Assembly (NCBI GenBank): GCA_030549495.1 | Contig: JAUIRK010001060.1 | Coordinates: 1-64,000 of the forward strand | From: Nectonema munidae | Lineage: Eukaryota > Nematomorpha > Nectonematoida > Nectonematidae | Direction: 5' to 3' | Length of the DNA stretch: 64,000 nucleotides | Shown here: positions 11,545-22,500 of the stretch, piece by piece | How positions within the stretch are numbered: position 1 is the stretch's first letter | How the letters are laid out: each line of letters opens with the position of its first letter | Notes under the pieces: model-generated | Told to the model about the DNA's origin: nothing | Seen by the model: only the letters and a program-made list of their open reading frames with translations | Databases searched by the model: none | Translations under genes and position numbers: made by a program

Positions 11545-13119
11545 CAGAGCGTGAGTTTTTCCCTATTTCTTCCATTTTTTAACCCCACTTTCGGCAAAGA
11601 TGTTTGTTCTAGGAATGTCAATTAATGAATTTTCAGAACTAAAAAATTTCAGGAAAGTGGATATGCCCTTCGTACAATTTTGTTCAACTATAGTTTGTTT
11701 TAGTTTACCATAAGTTGAAACTTCAAATTTTTGGTCAGAAAACCAAAAGTCAAACCAAGAAAATAAAATAAAACAACAAATTATTTCGAGCTCTTCTCTC
11801 TTTTCAGGGAGTAAGCTTCGTGAATTCCATCAGGCGTGGTGGAGAGATGGCAGTTTTTTTCAGCTTATTTTGGGCCATTTGCCAGTTTCTTTATGGAAGT
11901 TGAATGCATCACAGAGTTCGAACAAAAACTTAAAATCATCCCTCCAGCCAGTATTTTTGGAAGTTCCATAATGATGACAATCAGAAATATAATTTGATTT
12001 CAAGAATTCATAATTTTGAACTATTATATCAACGAAGAAATAATTCAAGTGAAGACTTTTGGTCAAACCGCCAAAGCTTCAATCCATGATGTGTCTCAAA
12101 ACCAAGTCCAAAATATGGTGTTGACATGGAATAAATTGTGGCTTGTCGTATCTCTTTTTGTTCATCATTCTCTGAAACCTAACAACAATCCCATTTTCAC
12201 GACCGGTATTCACTGCTGTTGAATCGCATATAATCATTTTAATACTCTGCCAAGCGTCAAAATCATCCATAAGTTTCACCAACTCTTCAAAAATGGCTTT
12301 AGAAGAACCATTTCTGCAAGTTAGTATTGCAAAATTGATTCCACATTTTTTCCACACCCCAACCTGACTCGGACTTTCAATATCAATTCCATAAAGTTCA
12401 GAGAACTAAATACAACTGAAGCCTTTCTGGTAGACAAACAATGCTGTGTTACAAGCTTAGCGGCGGATTTCGTTGAGTTATACTTTTTTTGTTTAATTCT
12501 TTTCATCCGTGACAAATTCATCATTATTTTCAATTTCAGTGAGACTAGAACTTTCAGAACCAGAGTTTGATTCAGCCGGAACACACGAAGATGTCGATTC
12601 AGTATAAGACAATCTCGAAACTAAAACGCCCTTCGAAGGATGTATTGATGTGATGCTTGCCTCAGATCTTGTTGAATAAACTACTCTACCCGCTGTTGCA
12701 ATCTGGGTGTGATAAAGGGATAACCTTTGAACTAGAATACTTTTCCGAATGGCACTTTGTCAATTAAAATTGAATTTTTTATTATTTGTGTATATAATCA
12801 TAAATATTTTGGATAAACCTAGGGATAAAGAAATGTACTTTATCCTCTGAACTCAGCTAAAAACCGTCAGCTTTAGTCATATCAACAAACTTTTCATCTC
12901 CTCTTTCAATTTTTAAGTCTTTCTTTTTCTGTACTTTTCATACAAATCAATAACTTTTCCAACTTTCTACACCACTTGCTGATTCGAAATTGTTGGAAAG
13001 TTTAACTCATTCTATAGTTGACTTAATTCTTCTGCTAAAATTTTGATTCTTGCTTTCTTACTCTTCCGGCTCTCGAATAAGTTTAAATACCTTCCAATGA
13101 TTTGTTTATTGGTTGGCAT
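11545..13119 (-). pseudogene. transposase relic, unassigned arthropod family
   Basis: From ATG at 13119 the minus strand gives MPTNKQIIGRYLNLFESRKS and continues as a basic DNA-binding-like domain to KVIDLYEKYRKRK. After an inserted repeat (12733-12815) it resumes as YHTQIATAGRVVYSTRSEAS, a serine-rich linker, then KKYNSTKSAAKLVTQHCLST. It next gives NFAILTCRNGSSKAIFEELV, MIICDSTAVNTGRENGIVVR, CQHHILDLVLRHIMD and NTGWRDDFKFLFELCDAFNF, ending near 11545 with FLKFFSSENSLIDIPRTNIF. The CDSTAVNTG block looks like an RNase H-fold acidic motif followed by a conserved CQHH. Several stops and shifts make it dead. The family recurs in arthropods by my recollection; I cannot name a superfamily. Confidence 0.6.
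12733..12815 (+). repeat. 80-bp repeat, copy 1 (inverted partner at 13640)
   Basis: The sequence includes AATACTTTTCCGAATGGCAC, TTTGTCAATTAAAATTGAAT and TTTGTGTATATAATCATAAA. It interrupts the transposase relic between its N-terminal and middle blocks, so it is a later insertion or half of a larger inverted structure. The partner at 13640-13722 lies in the opposite orientation. Confidence 0.6.
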
Positions 13120-13639
13120 TTTACAGAAACCAGATAAACATGTAGTTACAGAGGAATTTCTGGCCTTTTCTTGACACAATTTTTATTACTCATTTAATTG
13201 AAATAAATTGTTTTATTAATCTGAAAAAAACATTCAAATTTTATGAAAAAGATTAAAAATATGATTATGAAGAGAAAAAAAACATTACGTGAAAGAAAAA
13301 AAGACAAAAACAAATGCATCAATATAATTAAATAAGAGAAGTAATGAATAAATATTCAAACAGCGATGCACGCCACTTTTTTGACGCCAAAATGATCAAA
13401 AATGACATTTTTGTGAACCAAATGGAAAGTTTTATCATATGGTGTGACAAGTTTTTTGATTTAGAAAAAAAAGTCAAAAAGTTATACCCCTAATGTACAT
13501 GCTTTTATTCCTGAATCTTAAAATACAAATCATCTGTATTTAAATACAATTCAAATATCACCTCTATATTATGCAAATATATTTTTATAAAAAATATTTA
13601 ATATATATGTTAAAAATTTCATTTAATAAAATAGATATT

Positions 13640-13722
13640 TAATTAATTCCAACATATTTATGATTATATACACAAATTATAGAAAATTTAATTCTAAGTG
13701 ACAAAGTGTCATTCGGAAAAGT
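13640..13722 (-). repeat. 80-bp repeat, copy 2 (inverted)
   Basis: In reverse complement it reads AATACTTTTCCGAATGACAC, then TTTGTCACTTAGAATTAAAT and TTTGTGTATATAATCATAAA, matching 12733-12815 over about 80 bp with few differences. It lies just outside the right end of the 11325-13505 transposon. The two copies could be the ends of one 1-kb element or two separate short MITEs. Confidence 0.6.
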
Positions 13723-13777
13723 ATTTTAGTACTCCTTCTAAGAAAACAATTACGGTATATACCGGTGAATAAGTCGA

Positions 13778-13801
13778 CCCCCCCCCCCCCCCCCCCCCCC
13801 C
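13778..13801 (+). repeat. poly-C run (24 C)
   Basis: An uninterrupted C run follows TACCGGTGAATAAGTCGA. The preceding words look like the terminus of the pogo-like element to its right. The exact run length is probably unreliable in any assembly. Confidence 0.8.
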
Positions 13802-14161
13802 ATTAATTCAAGAAAAAATATGAATTTCAATAATGTTCGTTGTATAAATGGATCCTACTTTTAAAAATTATGCGGTAAAGATAAAAAATAAACAATATTT
13901 TTTAAAGCAGACTTTTCATAACTCTTTGGCCTAGAACAATAAAAAAAAAGATTTGGCAATTAAAAATTTTTTTATTTATAAAAATACATTTATCAATGTT
14001 TACCTTCATTTATTGAATTATTCGCTGTCACTGCACCAAATATTTTCTGCCATTCTTTGCTTGATCACTTTCCCTATTTTCATTTTTCCCCAAGCTAATA
14101 TCCCTTTCTCTATAATAACCTTCTCTGTTTCGTCTAAGTCTAAAGCATTAGAAATAGATTA

Positions 14162-15265
14162 AAGTGAACATATAGTTTTTACGAGGAAAAAAAAATCAGT
14201 GTTTCTTCCACTACAGATCTGTGGTAACTTATTAACTCAATCTTCATGTTATAAATATTTAGGTGTATTTCTTGATTCCAAATTGAATTTCAACTTACAG
14301 TATGACAATGTAATTAAGAATGTATCTATCGCTTTAGGTCTTATGTTTAAAATTCGTTATTTTTTGAACCTTCAAACTAGGATTATTTTGTATTATTCTC
14401 TATTTCATTCTAAAATTTTATATTGTAACTTTATTTGGTGTTTATGTAGTATTTCAAAATTTAACATTTTACAAAATAAACAAAGACGTGCCTTTAAATT
14501 TATTGATTATAAAAACCATAATAGTGTTGTGTTTAATCATAAAATACTTACTCTAGGAGAAATTAGTAAGTTTCAATTAGGTATTTTTGTTTATAAAGTA
14601 ATTAATAGTAAAAATATTTTCAATATTTATTATATAAAAAATAATCATTTTTATCAATATAATTTACGCTCAAAGAATAATTTACGTAATAGACGTTATA
14701 AATATACTTCTTTTAACAAACATTTTTTTAAAAAATCTATTGCCGTATGGAACTCCATTCCTTTACATATTAGGTATTTAAGAAATATTAAAAGCTCAAA
14801 AAAAAATATAAACTACACATGTTTCGTTAGTTCTTTTCCTTCTTATGCTGATTTCATTTGAAACATTTTTTTTTAAATATTTTTGGATTTTCTTTTGCTT
14901 CCTCTTCTTTGTATTTTTTTTTTTAGAATCTCGCCGCTTTTTTTTTTCTTCATATATCCACTCATCAACTCTTCTACATCCAGATATGCTTCCTTTGCTT
15001 GAAGAATGGAATTTAACTATCAAATGATGTTTTATGACTGTGTGTATCTAACTTGAAATTATTCTGTTTTTATTTTATTTTTCATTTTGTTTATTATGGG
15101 TTTTTTTGAGTCTATCATCCTTTCATGCTTCTTATTTCAACTCATTTATACTTCTCCGCTGAACGGATGAGGGATTTTTTTCCCATGTGAACACATAAAC
15201 GAAAGTTTAGTTCACTTCATTTTTCAAACATGAATAAAGTCTTATCTTATCTTATCTTATCTTAA
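14162..15265 (+). mobile_element. 5'-truncated LINE (CR1/Jockey-like)
   Basis: The insert holds the C-terminal end of a reverse transcriptase ORF, a pyrimidine-rich 3' region, AATAAAG near 15231 and a tail of about five TCTTA units (CTTATCTTATCTTATCTTA). It lies inside the pogo-like relic, dividing its core from its C-terminal block, so it is younger than that element. No clear target-site duplication is seen. Confidence 0.75.
14199..14861 (+). pseudogene. LINE reverse transcriptase, C-terminal third
   Basis: A clean 220-codon frame contains YKYLGVFLDSKLNFN, the YLG motif that follows the RT palm. Then come LNLQTRIILYYSLFHSKILY, FNILQNKQRRAFKFI and YQYNLRSKNNLRNRRYKY (the Y-N/D-xRSK motif of the connection region). 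It ends AVWNSIPLHIRYLRNIKSSK. This is the thumb/C-terminal part of a CR1/Jockey-clade RT; the fingers, palm catalytic box and endonuclease are absent. A short stretch upstream (about 14165-14198, IVFTRKKKSVF) continues the same protein in another frame. The frame itself is intact, which argues for a fairly young insertion. Confidence 0.75.
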
Positions 15266-15764
15266 ATAGGGAATTTTTAAAAAGTATGTTCAGCCGTTGC
15301 CGACTTGGTTGCATGCCATGATTCCACAATCCACTAACAAATGGTTTCTAGAAGTGCTGCTCTCATAATTCCAGCCGTAGTGTTGGACCTCTCTCCTTCA
15401 ATCATTCACGTCGACAATTTCTAATGAATTGAATCAGTAAAGGGCTTGTTAAATGATACATCCAGTGGTTGAAAACACTTGTTAGACCATCTGGTTTTAC
15501 AGCAACGTTAGTGTATTGTTTTTTTTAACTTTTTGTTGTTGAATCAATAAGATATACATTGAATGAATCCCGGATAAGCATACTCTTTATACAAAACAAC
15601 ACACTGGATCTATTTCTCCTACTCTATCAATCCAAACGTTCACTCTTTTTTCAACCATCCGTCCGTTTGGGTGACAGTGAAGTACAAGACCAGGAAACTT
15701 TCTTTTCGCTTAAAAATGACCATACCATATACCATCATAATAAAATCACTGTAAAGTGAGTTCA

Positions 15765-16541
15765 CACATGATTAGTGGCTTTTAAATTAAAATTTTTACA
15801 CTTTTTGTGAGACTGATCGCGTATGACATTGATATAAAATGCGCTAGAGTGCATCAGAGTGTATTAGGATCTAGTGAGTAATTAAAAGATAAAAATTATG
15901 TCAAATCATTGTAATTAATAATATGAAGTTAAAACTGATTGAGTGTTTTATAACCGAAAATTTGGACTTCAACTCTCTTTTTTGTTACTATGCATGATAC
16001 CAGTGCAAACATTTTTTTCCTAACATCCAGAAATGCGCCTTTCCTATAACGGCAGCTGCCTATGCTTGTTGGAGCAAATAAGACGCAAGTAATCGTTTTA
16101 TTTTCAAAAGTGACTATTAAGTCGGTTTTTATATTTTAAGGGTCATAATACACTAATCATCAATATCTAAGAAATTGAATTATTTATTATATTTATCTTA
16201 TATTAAACACATTTTTAAGAAACTCACTATTAGAGGGAAGATATTTATATTATTTGATTATATGAAAGCTTCTGATATAAGAAGATATATAATAGAATGT
16301 TATTTATGATTAGTTTCAAAATAGTAACTCAGATAATTTACTAAATCTAAGATAAATTAAAAATATTTAAAGCATCTTTCGGAATATTTTATTTAATTAA
16401 AAAATAAAACTATAGTTTTCTAGACAATAAAACTATTTATAGAAAAATAAAAAAAGTATTTTTCAAATAATTTTATTTTTTCGTAGTTAAAAGTTCTTTT
16501 TTCAAAATGTCCAATTGTATATTCTAGTTTTAGTCTTATAA
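15765..16541. other. 5' flank of the TMEM184C-like gene
   Basis: No TATA or initiator element can be singled out in this A/T-rich stretch. A TAA stop lies immediately before the ATG at 16542 in the same frame, which fixes that ATG as the first in-frame start unless an upstream coding exon is spliced in; none was found. The region 15960-16110 is less A/T-rich and may be further pogo-like relic. Confidence 0.35.
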
Positions 16542-19500
16542 ATGAATACTTCAAATTTTCTTTTTAAATTTATATGTGTTATTATAATTCTTGTTTTTAT
16601 TGCAACATATATTCCATTTTTTATTTATGAAATAAAAAGAAGTGATCATGCTGTTGAAATGAAAGTATTTTCTTTATTTCATAACATTAAAATTTTTTCA
16701 TATAATTGCATATTTTTCAATTTTAGGCATGGATAATATCCACTTGTTTTGCTACTATTACCCTTCCATTATCTTTATTTGGTATATTTCAGCATCTGAT
16801 TCACTACTCAAAACCATTTCTACAACGCCATATTATAAGGTAAGATTAATCCTCGATTTTACTTTATATTAGTGATTGGACGATACCAAAATTTTTAATG
16901 ATTCCGATTCTACCCAATTATCGCGATCTCCGGCAAGTAAAGATTTACAATATGTTGAATATCAGTGCATTGAAAAAACTCATAAATATTTTTGGGTTTC
17001 TTTTAGAATGGCCTTCTAGCGCATATGATCAATAAGTACTAAAAAGTTATCTCTAACGACTATTTCTACCAAATTTCGGCATTGTTATGACTAAGAAATG
17101 TCGTTAGAAAACTTTTGTATTGTTCATTACGCGATAAAAGATAGAGATTATGTTCATTACGTGAAAAATCTATCAATGGTTCTATTTTAATTAATAAAAG
17201 ATGTAATGTTGAGTTCAAAATGATAAAAACAAACAATAAAAACTGCATTTTAATGATAAATGTTTATTCAATTCATTAATCCTATTGGAATTGGAGCATT
17301 TGCAAATTATAATAGCTGAAAAATTTAAACCAAAGTTAAAAATTATTGCCCCCACCCCAATAATTTTTAATTTTCTGAATTATATATGTTTTTTATAGCA
17401 TTTATTTGACTTGTTTATCTTCTGAATAGATTTTTGATTTTCTTGTTTTAATGTTAAATCTTAGAATGAATATCTAAAATATTTTTTCATTACTTTCCAC
17501 TTCATTGATATAATGATGCATATTTGAGTTATATTCTATCCGAGGCAGTAATGTAGCCAGTAATTTGGACAAGAGCCCATAAATTTATGACAATGGAGTA
17601 CAGTAATCTCTTCCTCACAGCGAAAGTTTAAGGGAATTCATGATTAAATATGTTCACTAAAAACTATAGGAACATACGAAAACGGACCTCTGAAAATTTT
17701 ACATGCATGTCTTTGCTTTGCAGAAATTGTTGGATTTCTTTCCATACCATCGCTTTGAAACTTTTACTTTGGAAAGCTACCTTACGTTTGAGTTCAGCAA
17801 GAGTTTTTCTCTTGTTCTGAAAAGTATACCTTTTCAAGTTCATTATGGGAATAGTCCAGTTAATTATGGAAATAGTCAAGTTCAAAATAAGAATAATCAA
17901 GTTCATTATGAAAATATTCAAGTTCATAATGAAAATAGTAAAGTTAATCACAAAAATAGTAACCTCATAAATTAAAAAATATACATAAATAAAATCCCAT
18001 TAAAATATAGTCAAGTTAGTTATCATAGGAAAATTTAGCTTAAAACGAGAATAAGTAAATTTATTATGAGAACATAAAATGAAAAAATAGAAATTATATC
18101 AACAAAAGAAATGTGAGATATTAATAATCCATGTTTTCAAGATTAAGAACTTTAGGCAAAACTCTCGGTATTTTAGCTTCAAAGTTAGAGCAAACGGATG
18201 GGGTTACTAAAGATAGGCCATGGACTATCAATCTTTCAAGCTATTTCAATCGAAATTCTGCTTTTGATAAAACACTTTGATTTTCATCATGAAGAATTCT
18301 GGGCATATTTACTGCCAACATACTTTTAACGTTAGATTTCACCATCGACCACACTGATTCATTAGGATTTAGCATAGGACTGTAAGGAGCTAATCGTAAA
18401 ATTACAAGAAGATTGTCAATTACAAGAAGAACAGGACCACTATGTTTAAACTTTGCCTGACTAAAACACTCTTCTACCCATGTCTTTTTTTTTTGAAAGA
18501 TCCACATCTTATTTCATAGTGGATCATTCCAATGCTACTAATTCCACCGATAACGTGAATGTTTGCCCCTTTAGAACCAGTAGCAATAACTACATCTGGT
18601 TCCAGATAATGAACGTCCCTGGCTACGAGAAATATGAATATTAAAATTTGTCTCCTCCATGAAAACTATTGGAAGGTTTTCAGAGTGAAAATTGAGGAGA
18701 GATTCAGCAAACTCTTTTCTCTTTACTTTATTTTCAGCCAGATTACTTTTTTCTGATTCATACCTAATTTCTTTTAAGGTATAAAGCATTACATCTAAAT
18801 GAATGGCCTTCCTTGGACAATTTGATATTGAATCTTTGTAAAAGGCCACTCCTTAATTCTTCTAAGGTGATTCTAGGATTCGATCCGATCAATCATCCAA
18901 TTTTTATGTAATTCAAATACTTTTTGGTATCTTGAACCACCTCTTTGATCTTTTTTATCACCCTCTTTAATCCAGCGATAAACTGTAGATTTAGGAACCT
19001 GTGAACACCCATAGTAAGTGACCTCGAATCACCATACGAATCATGAGATGCAAGAATCTGCTTTCTTCTTTCTTCAGCTTGTCTTTTATTCATTCGATTT
19101 GCCATGCGTTAAAAAATGAGAAATCTTAAGGCAGACGATTATTATTATAAACTTAGTTGCTATATAAAATAAGTAGACGATTTTTATTTCGTACAAATCA
19201 AAATAAAAATATTTTGAAAAGCCTTTTTTTGCCCATTTTTTCTAATTCTGATTTAAAATTCTGAAATTAAGTGTTTTATTTTTTTAAAGAAACTTATTCA
19301 TTCGATTTGCCATGCGTTAAAAAATGAGAAATCTTAAGGCAGGCGATTATTATTATAAAGGCCGTTGCTATATAAAATAGGCAGACGATTTTTATTTCGT
19401 ACAAATCAAAATAAAAATATTTTGAAAAGCCTTTTTTTGCCCATTTTTTCTAATTCTGATTTAAAATTCTGAAATTAAGTGTTTTATTTTTTTAAAGAAA

Positions 19501-22500
19501 CTTATTCATTCGATTTGCCATGCGTTAAAAAATGAGAAATCTTAAGGCAGGCGATTATTATTATAAAGGCCGTTGCTATATAAAATAGGCAGACGATTTT
19601 TATTTCGTACAAATCAAAATAAAAATATTTTGAAAAGCCTTTTTTTGCCCATTTTTTCTAATTCTGATTTAAAATTCTGAAATTAAGTGTTTTATTTTTT
19701 AAAGAAACTTATTCATTCGATTTGCCATGCGTTAAAAAATGAGAAATCTTAAGGCAGGCGATTATTATTATAAAGACCGTTGCTATATAAAATAGGCAGA
19801 CGATTTTTATTTCGTACAAATCAAAATAAAAATATTTTGAAAAGCCTTTTTTTGCCCATTTTTTCTAATTCTGATTTAAAATTCTGAAATTAAGTGTTTT
19901 ATTTTTTAAAGAAACTTATTCATTCGATTTGCCATGCGTTAAAAAATGAGAAATCTTAAGGCAGGCGATTATTATTATAAAGGCCGTTGCTATATAAAAT
20001 AGGCAGACGATTTTTATTTCGTACAAATCAAAATAAAAATATTTTGAAAAGCCTTTTTTTGCCCATTTTTTCTAATTCTGATTTAAAATTCTGAAATTAA
20101 GTGTTTTATTTTTTAAAGAAACTTATTCATTCGATTTGCCATGCGTTAAAAAATGAGAAATCTTAAGGCAGGCGATTATTATTATAAAGACCGTTGCTAT
20201 ATAAAATAGGCAGACGATTTTTATTTCGTACAAATCAAAATAAAAATATTTTGAAAAGCCTTTTTTTGCCCATTTTTTCTAATTCTGATTTAAAATTCTG
20301 AAATTAAGTGTTTTATTTTTTTAAAGAAACTTATTCATTCGATTTGCCATGCGTTAAAAAATGAGAAATCTTAAGGCAGGCGATTATTATTATAAAGACC
20401 GTTGCTATATAAAATAGGCAGACGATTTTTATTTCGTACAAATCAAAATAAAAATATTTTGAAAAGCCTTTTTTTGCCCATTTTTTCTAATTCTGATTTA
20501 AAATTCTGAAATTAAGTGTTTTATTTTTTAAAGAAACTTATTCATTCGATTTGCCATGCGTTAAAAAATGAGAAATCTTAAGGCAGGCGATTATTATTAT
20601 AAAGGCCGTTGCTATATAAAATAGGCAGACGATTTTTATTTCGTACAAATCAAAATAAAAATATTTTGAAAAGCCTTTTTTTGCCCATTTTTTCTAATTC
20701 TGATTTAAAATTCTGAAATTAAGTGTTTTATTTTTTAAAGAAACTTATTCATTCGATTTGCCATGCGTTAAAAAATGAGAAATCTTAAGGCAGGCGATTA
20801 TTATTATAAAGGCCGTTGCTATATAAAATAGGCAGACGATTTTTATTTCGTACAAATCAAAATAAAAATATTTTGAAAAGCCTTTTTTGCCCATTTTTTC
20901 TAATTCTGATTTAAAATTCTGAAATTAAGTGTTTTATTTTTTAAAGAAACTTATTCATTCGATTTGCCATGCGTTAAAAAATGAGAAATCTTAAGGCAGG
21001 CGATTATTATTATAAAGGCCGTTGCTATATAAAATAGGCAGACGATTTTTATTTCGTACAAATCAAAATAAAAATATTTTGAAAAGCCTTTTTTTGCCCA
21101 TTTTTTCTAATTCTGATTTAAAATTCTGAAATTAAGTGTTTTATTTTTTTAAAGAAACTTATTCATTCGATTTGCCATGCGTTAAAAAATGAGAAATCTT
21201 AAGGCAGGCGATTATTATTATAAAGGCCGTTGCTATATAAAATAGGCAGACGATTTTTATTTCGTACAAATCAAAATAAAAATATTTTGAAAAGCCTTTT
21301 TTTGCCCATTTTTTCTAATTCTGATTTAAAATTCTGAAATTAAGTGTTTTATTTTTTTAAAGAAACTTATTCATTCGATTTGCCATGCGTTAAAAAATGA
21401 GAAATCTTAAGGCAGGCGATTATTATTATAAAGACCGTTGCTATATAAAATAGGCAGACGATTTTTATTTCGTACAAATCAAAATAAAAATATTTTGAAA
21501 AGCCTTTTTTTGCCCATTTTTTCTAATTCTGAATTAAAATTCAAAATTAAGTGTTTTATTTTTTTAAAGAAAGTTAAAGAAATGAACAATAATTTTCAAT
21601 TGATTAATATATTTTAAGCTCTAAAAAATACTTTTGATTATTCTCATTTTGAACTTGACTGACATTCTCATAATGAAGTTGACTATTCTCATAATAAATT
21701 GACTATTCTTATTTTGAACTTGACTATTCCCATAATGAACTTGAAAAGGTATAGAACAAAAAATTGCTAGAGCATGGTCAGTATACACACTCTAAGCTTA
21801 ATTTTATTGTAATAAACTGTCCACCTTGTTAAATATTTCTGTTGAAGTTGTTCTACTGCTAAGAGTTTCGCAAAACAAAAAATTTGTCTACAAGGTGTAC
21901 GTAAACGCAAGGCTGAGCTAAGTGTGCAGCATTCATTGTTTCATTGCAAAAAAGTTGAAAATCTAATTCCGAATCAATAAAACTATCTCTTATATTATGT
22001 CATCAGACATCTCTCCTATTAGCCTTTCAACAATATCGTTTTACAGGAAGATATGCTTCAACTTTAAAATTTCGGAACTTCTTAATACGTTCAATAGGAT
22101 ATCATTACAGTAAGGTAATATCAACTGTTCTATGTTGTTGACTTTTTGACAGCAGTTTTTTTTTGAAAATTTATAAAAATAATTTTAATGATTATTTTAC
22201 GTCAATTGAAAAAAAAATTATTATAGATTTGGTTCTTTGTAAACTACTTCAAGAGCCAAAGGAGATAGACCCCTCACCAGAATGCTATGTTCAGACTAAC
22301 TGCATACATAAATATGGGGAATCAAGAAAGATAAGTATTCATTTACCAAATGAATTTGCTGTTTTAAAGTTAGAAGTAAAATGTAAGAAATCAAGCAGGC
22401 AGACCAAGTTGAATTTATATAATATAAAAACAACTTTTATATGCCGGGAAACTTGTGGAGCAGCAAGGAGATATCTCAAACTTCTCAAGTTTGTTTTATA

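Larger units (their letters stand above)
11325..13505 (-). mobile_element. DNA transposon of the 'MPTNKQIIG' type
   Basis: Imperfect inverted ends bracket a minus-strand transposase relic: left TATGTAAATTAGGGATATAA, right in reverse complement CATGTACATTAGGGGTATAA, each followed by CTTTTT. Length is about 2.2 kb. From memory, proteins beginning MPTNK(Q/D)xIG with a CQHHILDxVLRxxMD block are common repetitive hypothetical proteins in copepods and insects. The superfamily assignment is not secure. The target duplication was not resolved. Confidence 0.55.
13755..15760 (-). pseudogene. pogo/jerky-like transposase relic split by a LINE
   Basis: On the minus strand, 15290-15760 gives DDE_1-type segments: MVIFKRK, VLHCHPNGRMVEKRVNVWID (after a shift), NVAVKPDGLT, CFQPLDVSFNKPFTDSI and AALLETIC-WIVESWHATKS. 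CFQPLDVSFNKPF matches the third catalytic acid region of pogo-like transposases (Q-PLDV-NKPFK). After the inserted LINE (14162-15265), 14165-14060 continues as SISNALDLDETEKVI, which fits the usual C-terminal 'CGISNALDGTED' block. The terminus near 13755-13801 (ACCGGTGAATAAGTCGAC then poly-C) is the probable right end. Several stops and shifts are present, and the N-terminal DNA-binding part was not identified. Confidence 0.6.
17829..21749 (-). mobile_element. IS630/Tc1-mariner-type transposon in intron 2
   Basis: Inverted ends are exact for 25 bp or more: the left starts CCTTTTCAAGTTCATTATGG, and the right ends CATAATGAACTTGAAAAGG. TATA is present at both outer edges (17825-17828 and 21750-21753), fitting TA target duplication. 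Each end is built of several degenerate copies of a ~20-bp unit (TCAAGTTCATTATGAAAATA on the left, ATTCTCATAATGAACTTGAC-like on the right). The 3,921-bp element contains a dead minus-strand transposase and a large tandem array derived from its own 5' region. It lies wholly inside intron 2 of the TMEM184C-like gene, in antisense orientation. Confidence 0.9.

Noticed and set aside
13755-13801. telomere- or origin-like C-rich sequence
   Set aside because: A single C run beside a pogo-like terminus; no repeated telomere unit.
16665-16736. extension of the first TMEM184C exon past 16664
   Set aside because: The GT at 16665 and AG at 16726 give a 62-bp intron that joins the family's conserved sequence exactly; reading through gives unrelated residues.
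19091-21570. CRISPR-like array
   Set aside because: Whole 207-bp units are repeated without variable spacers, and the unit is derived from the surrounding transposon; this is a tandem satellite.
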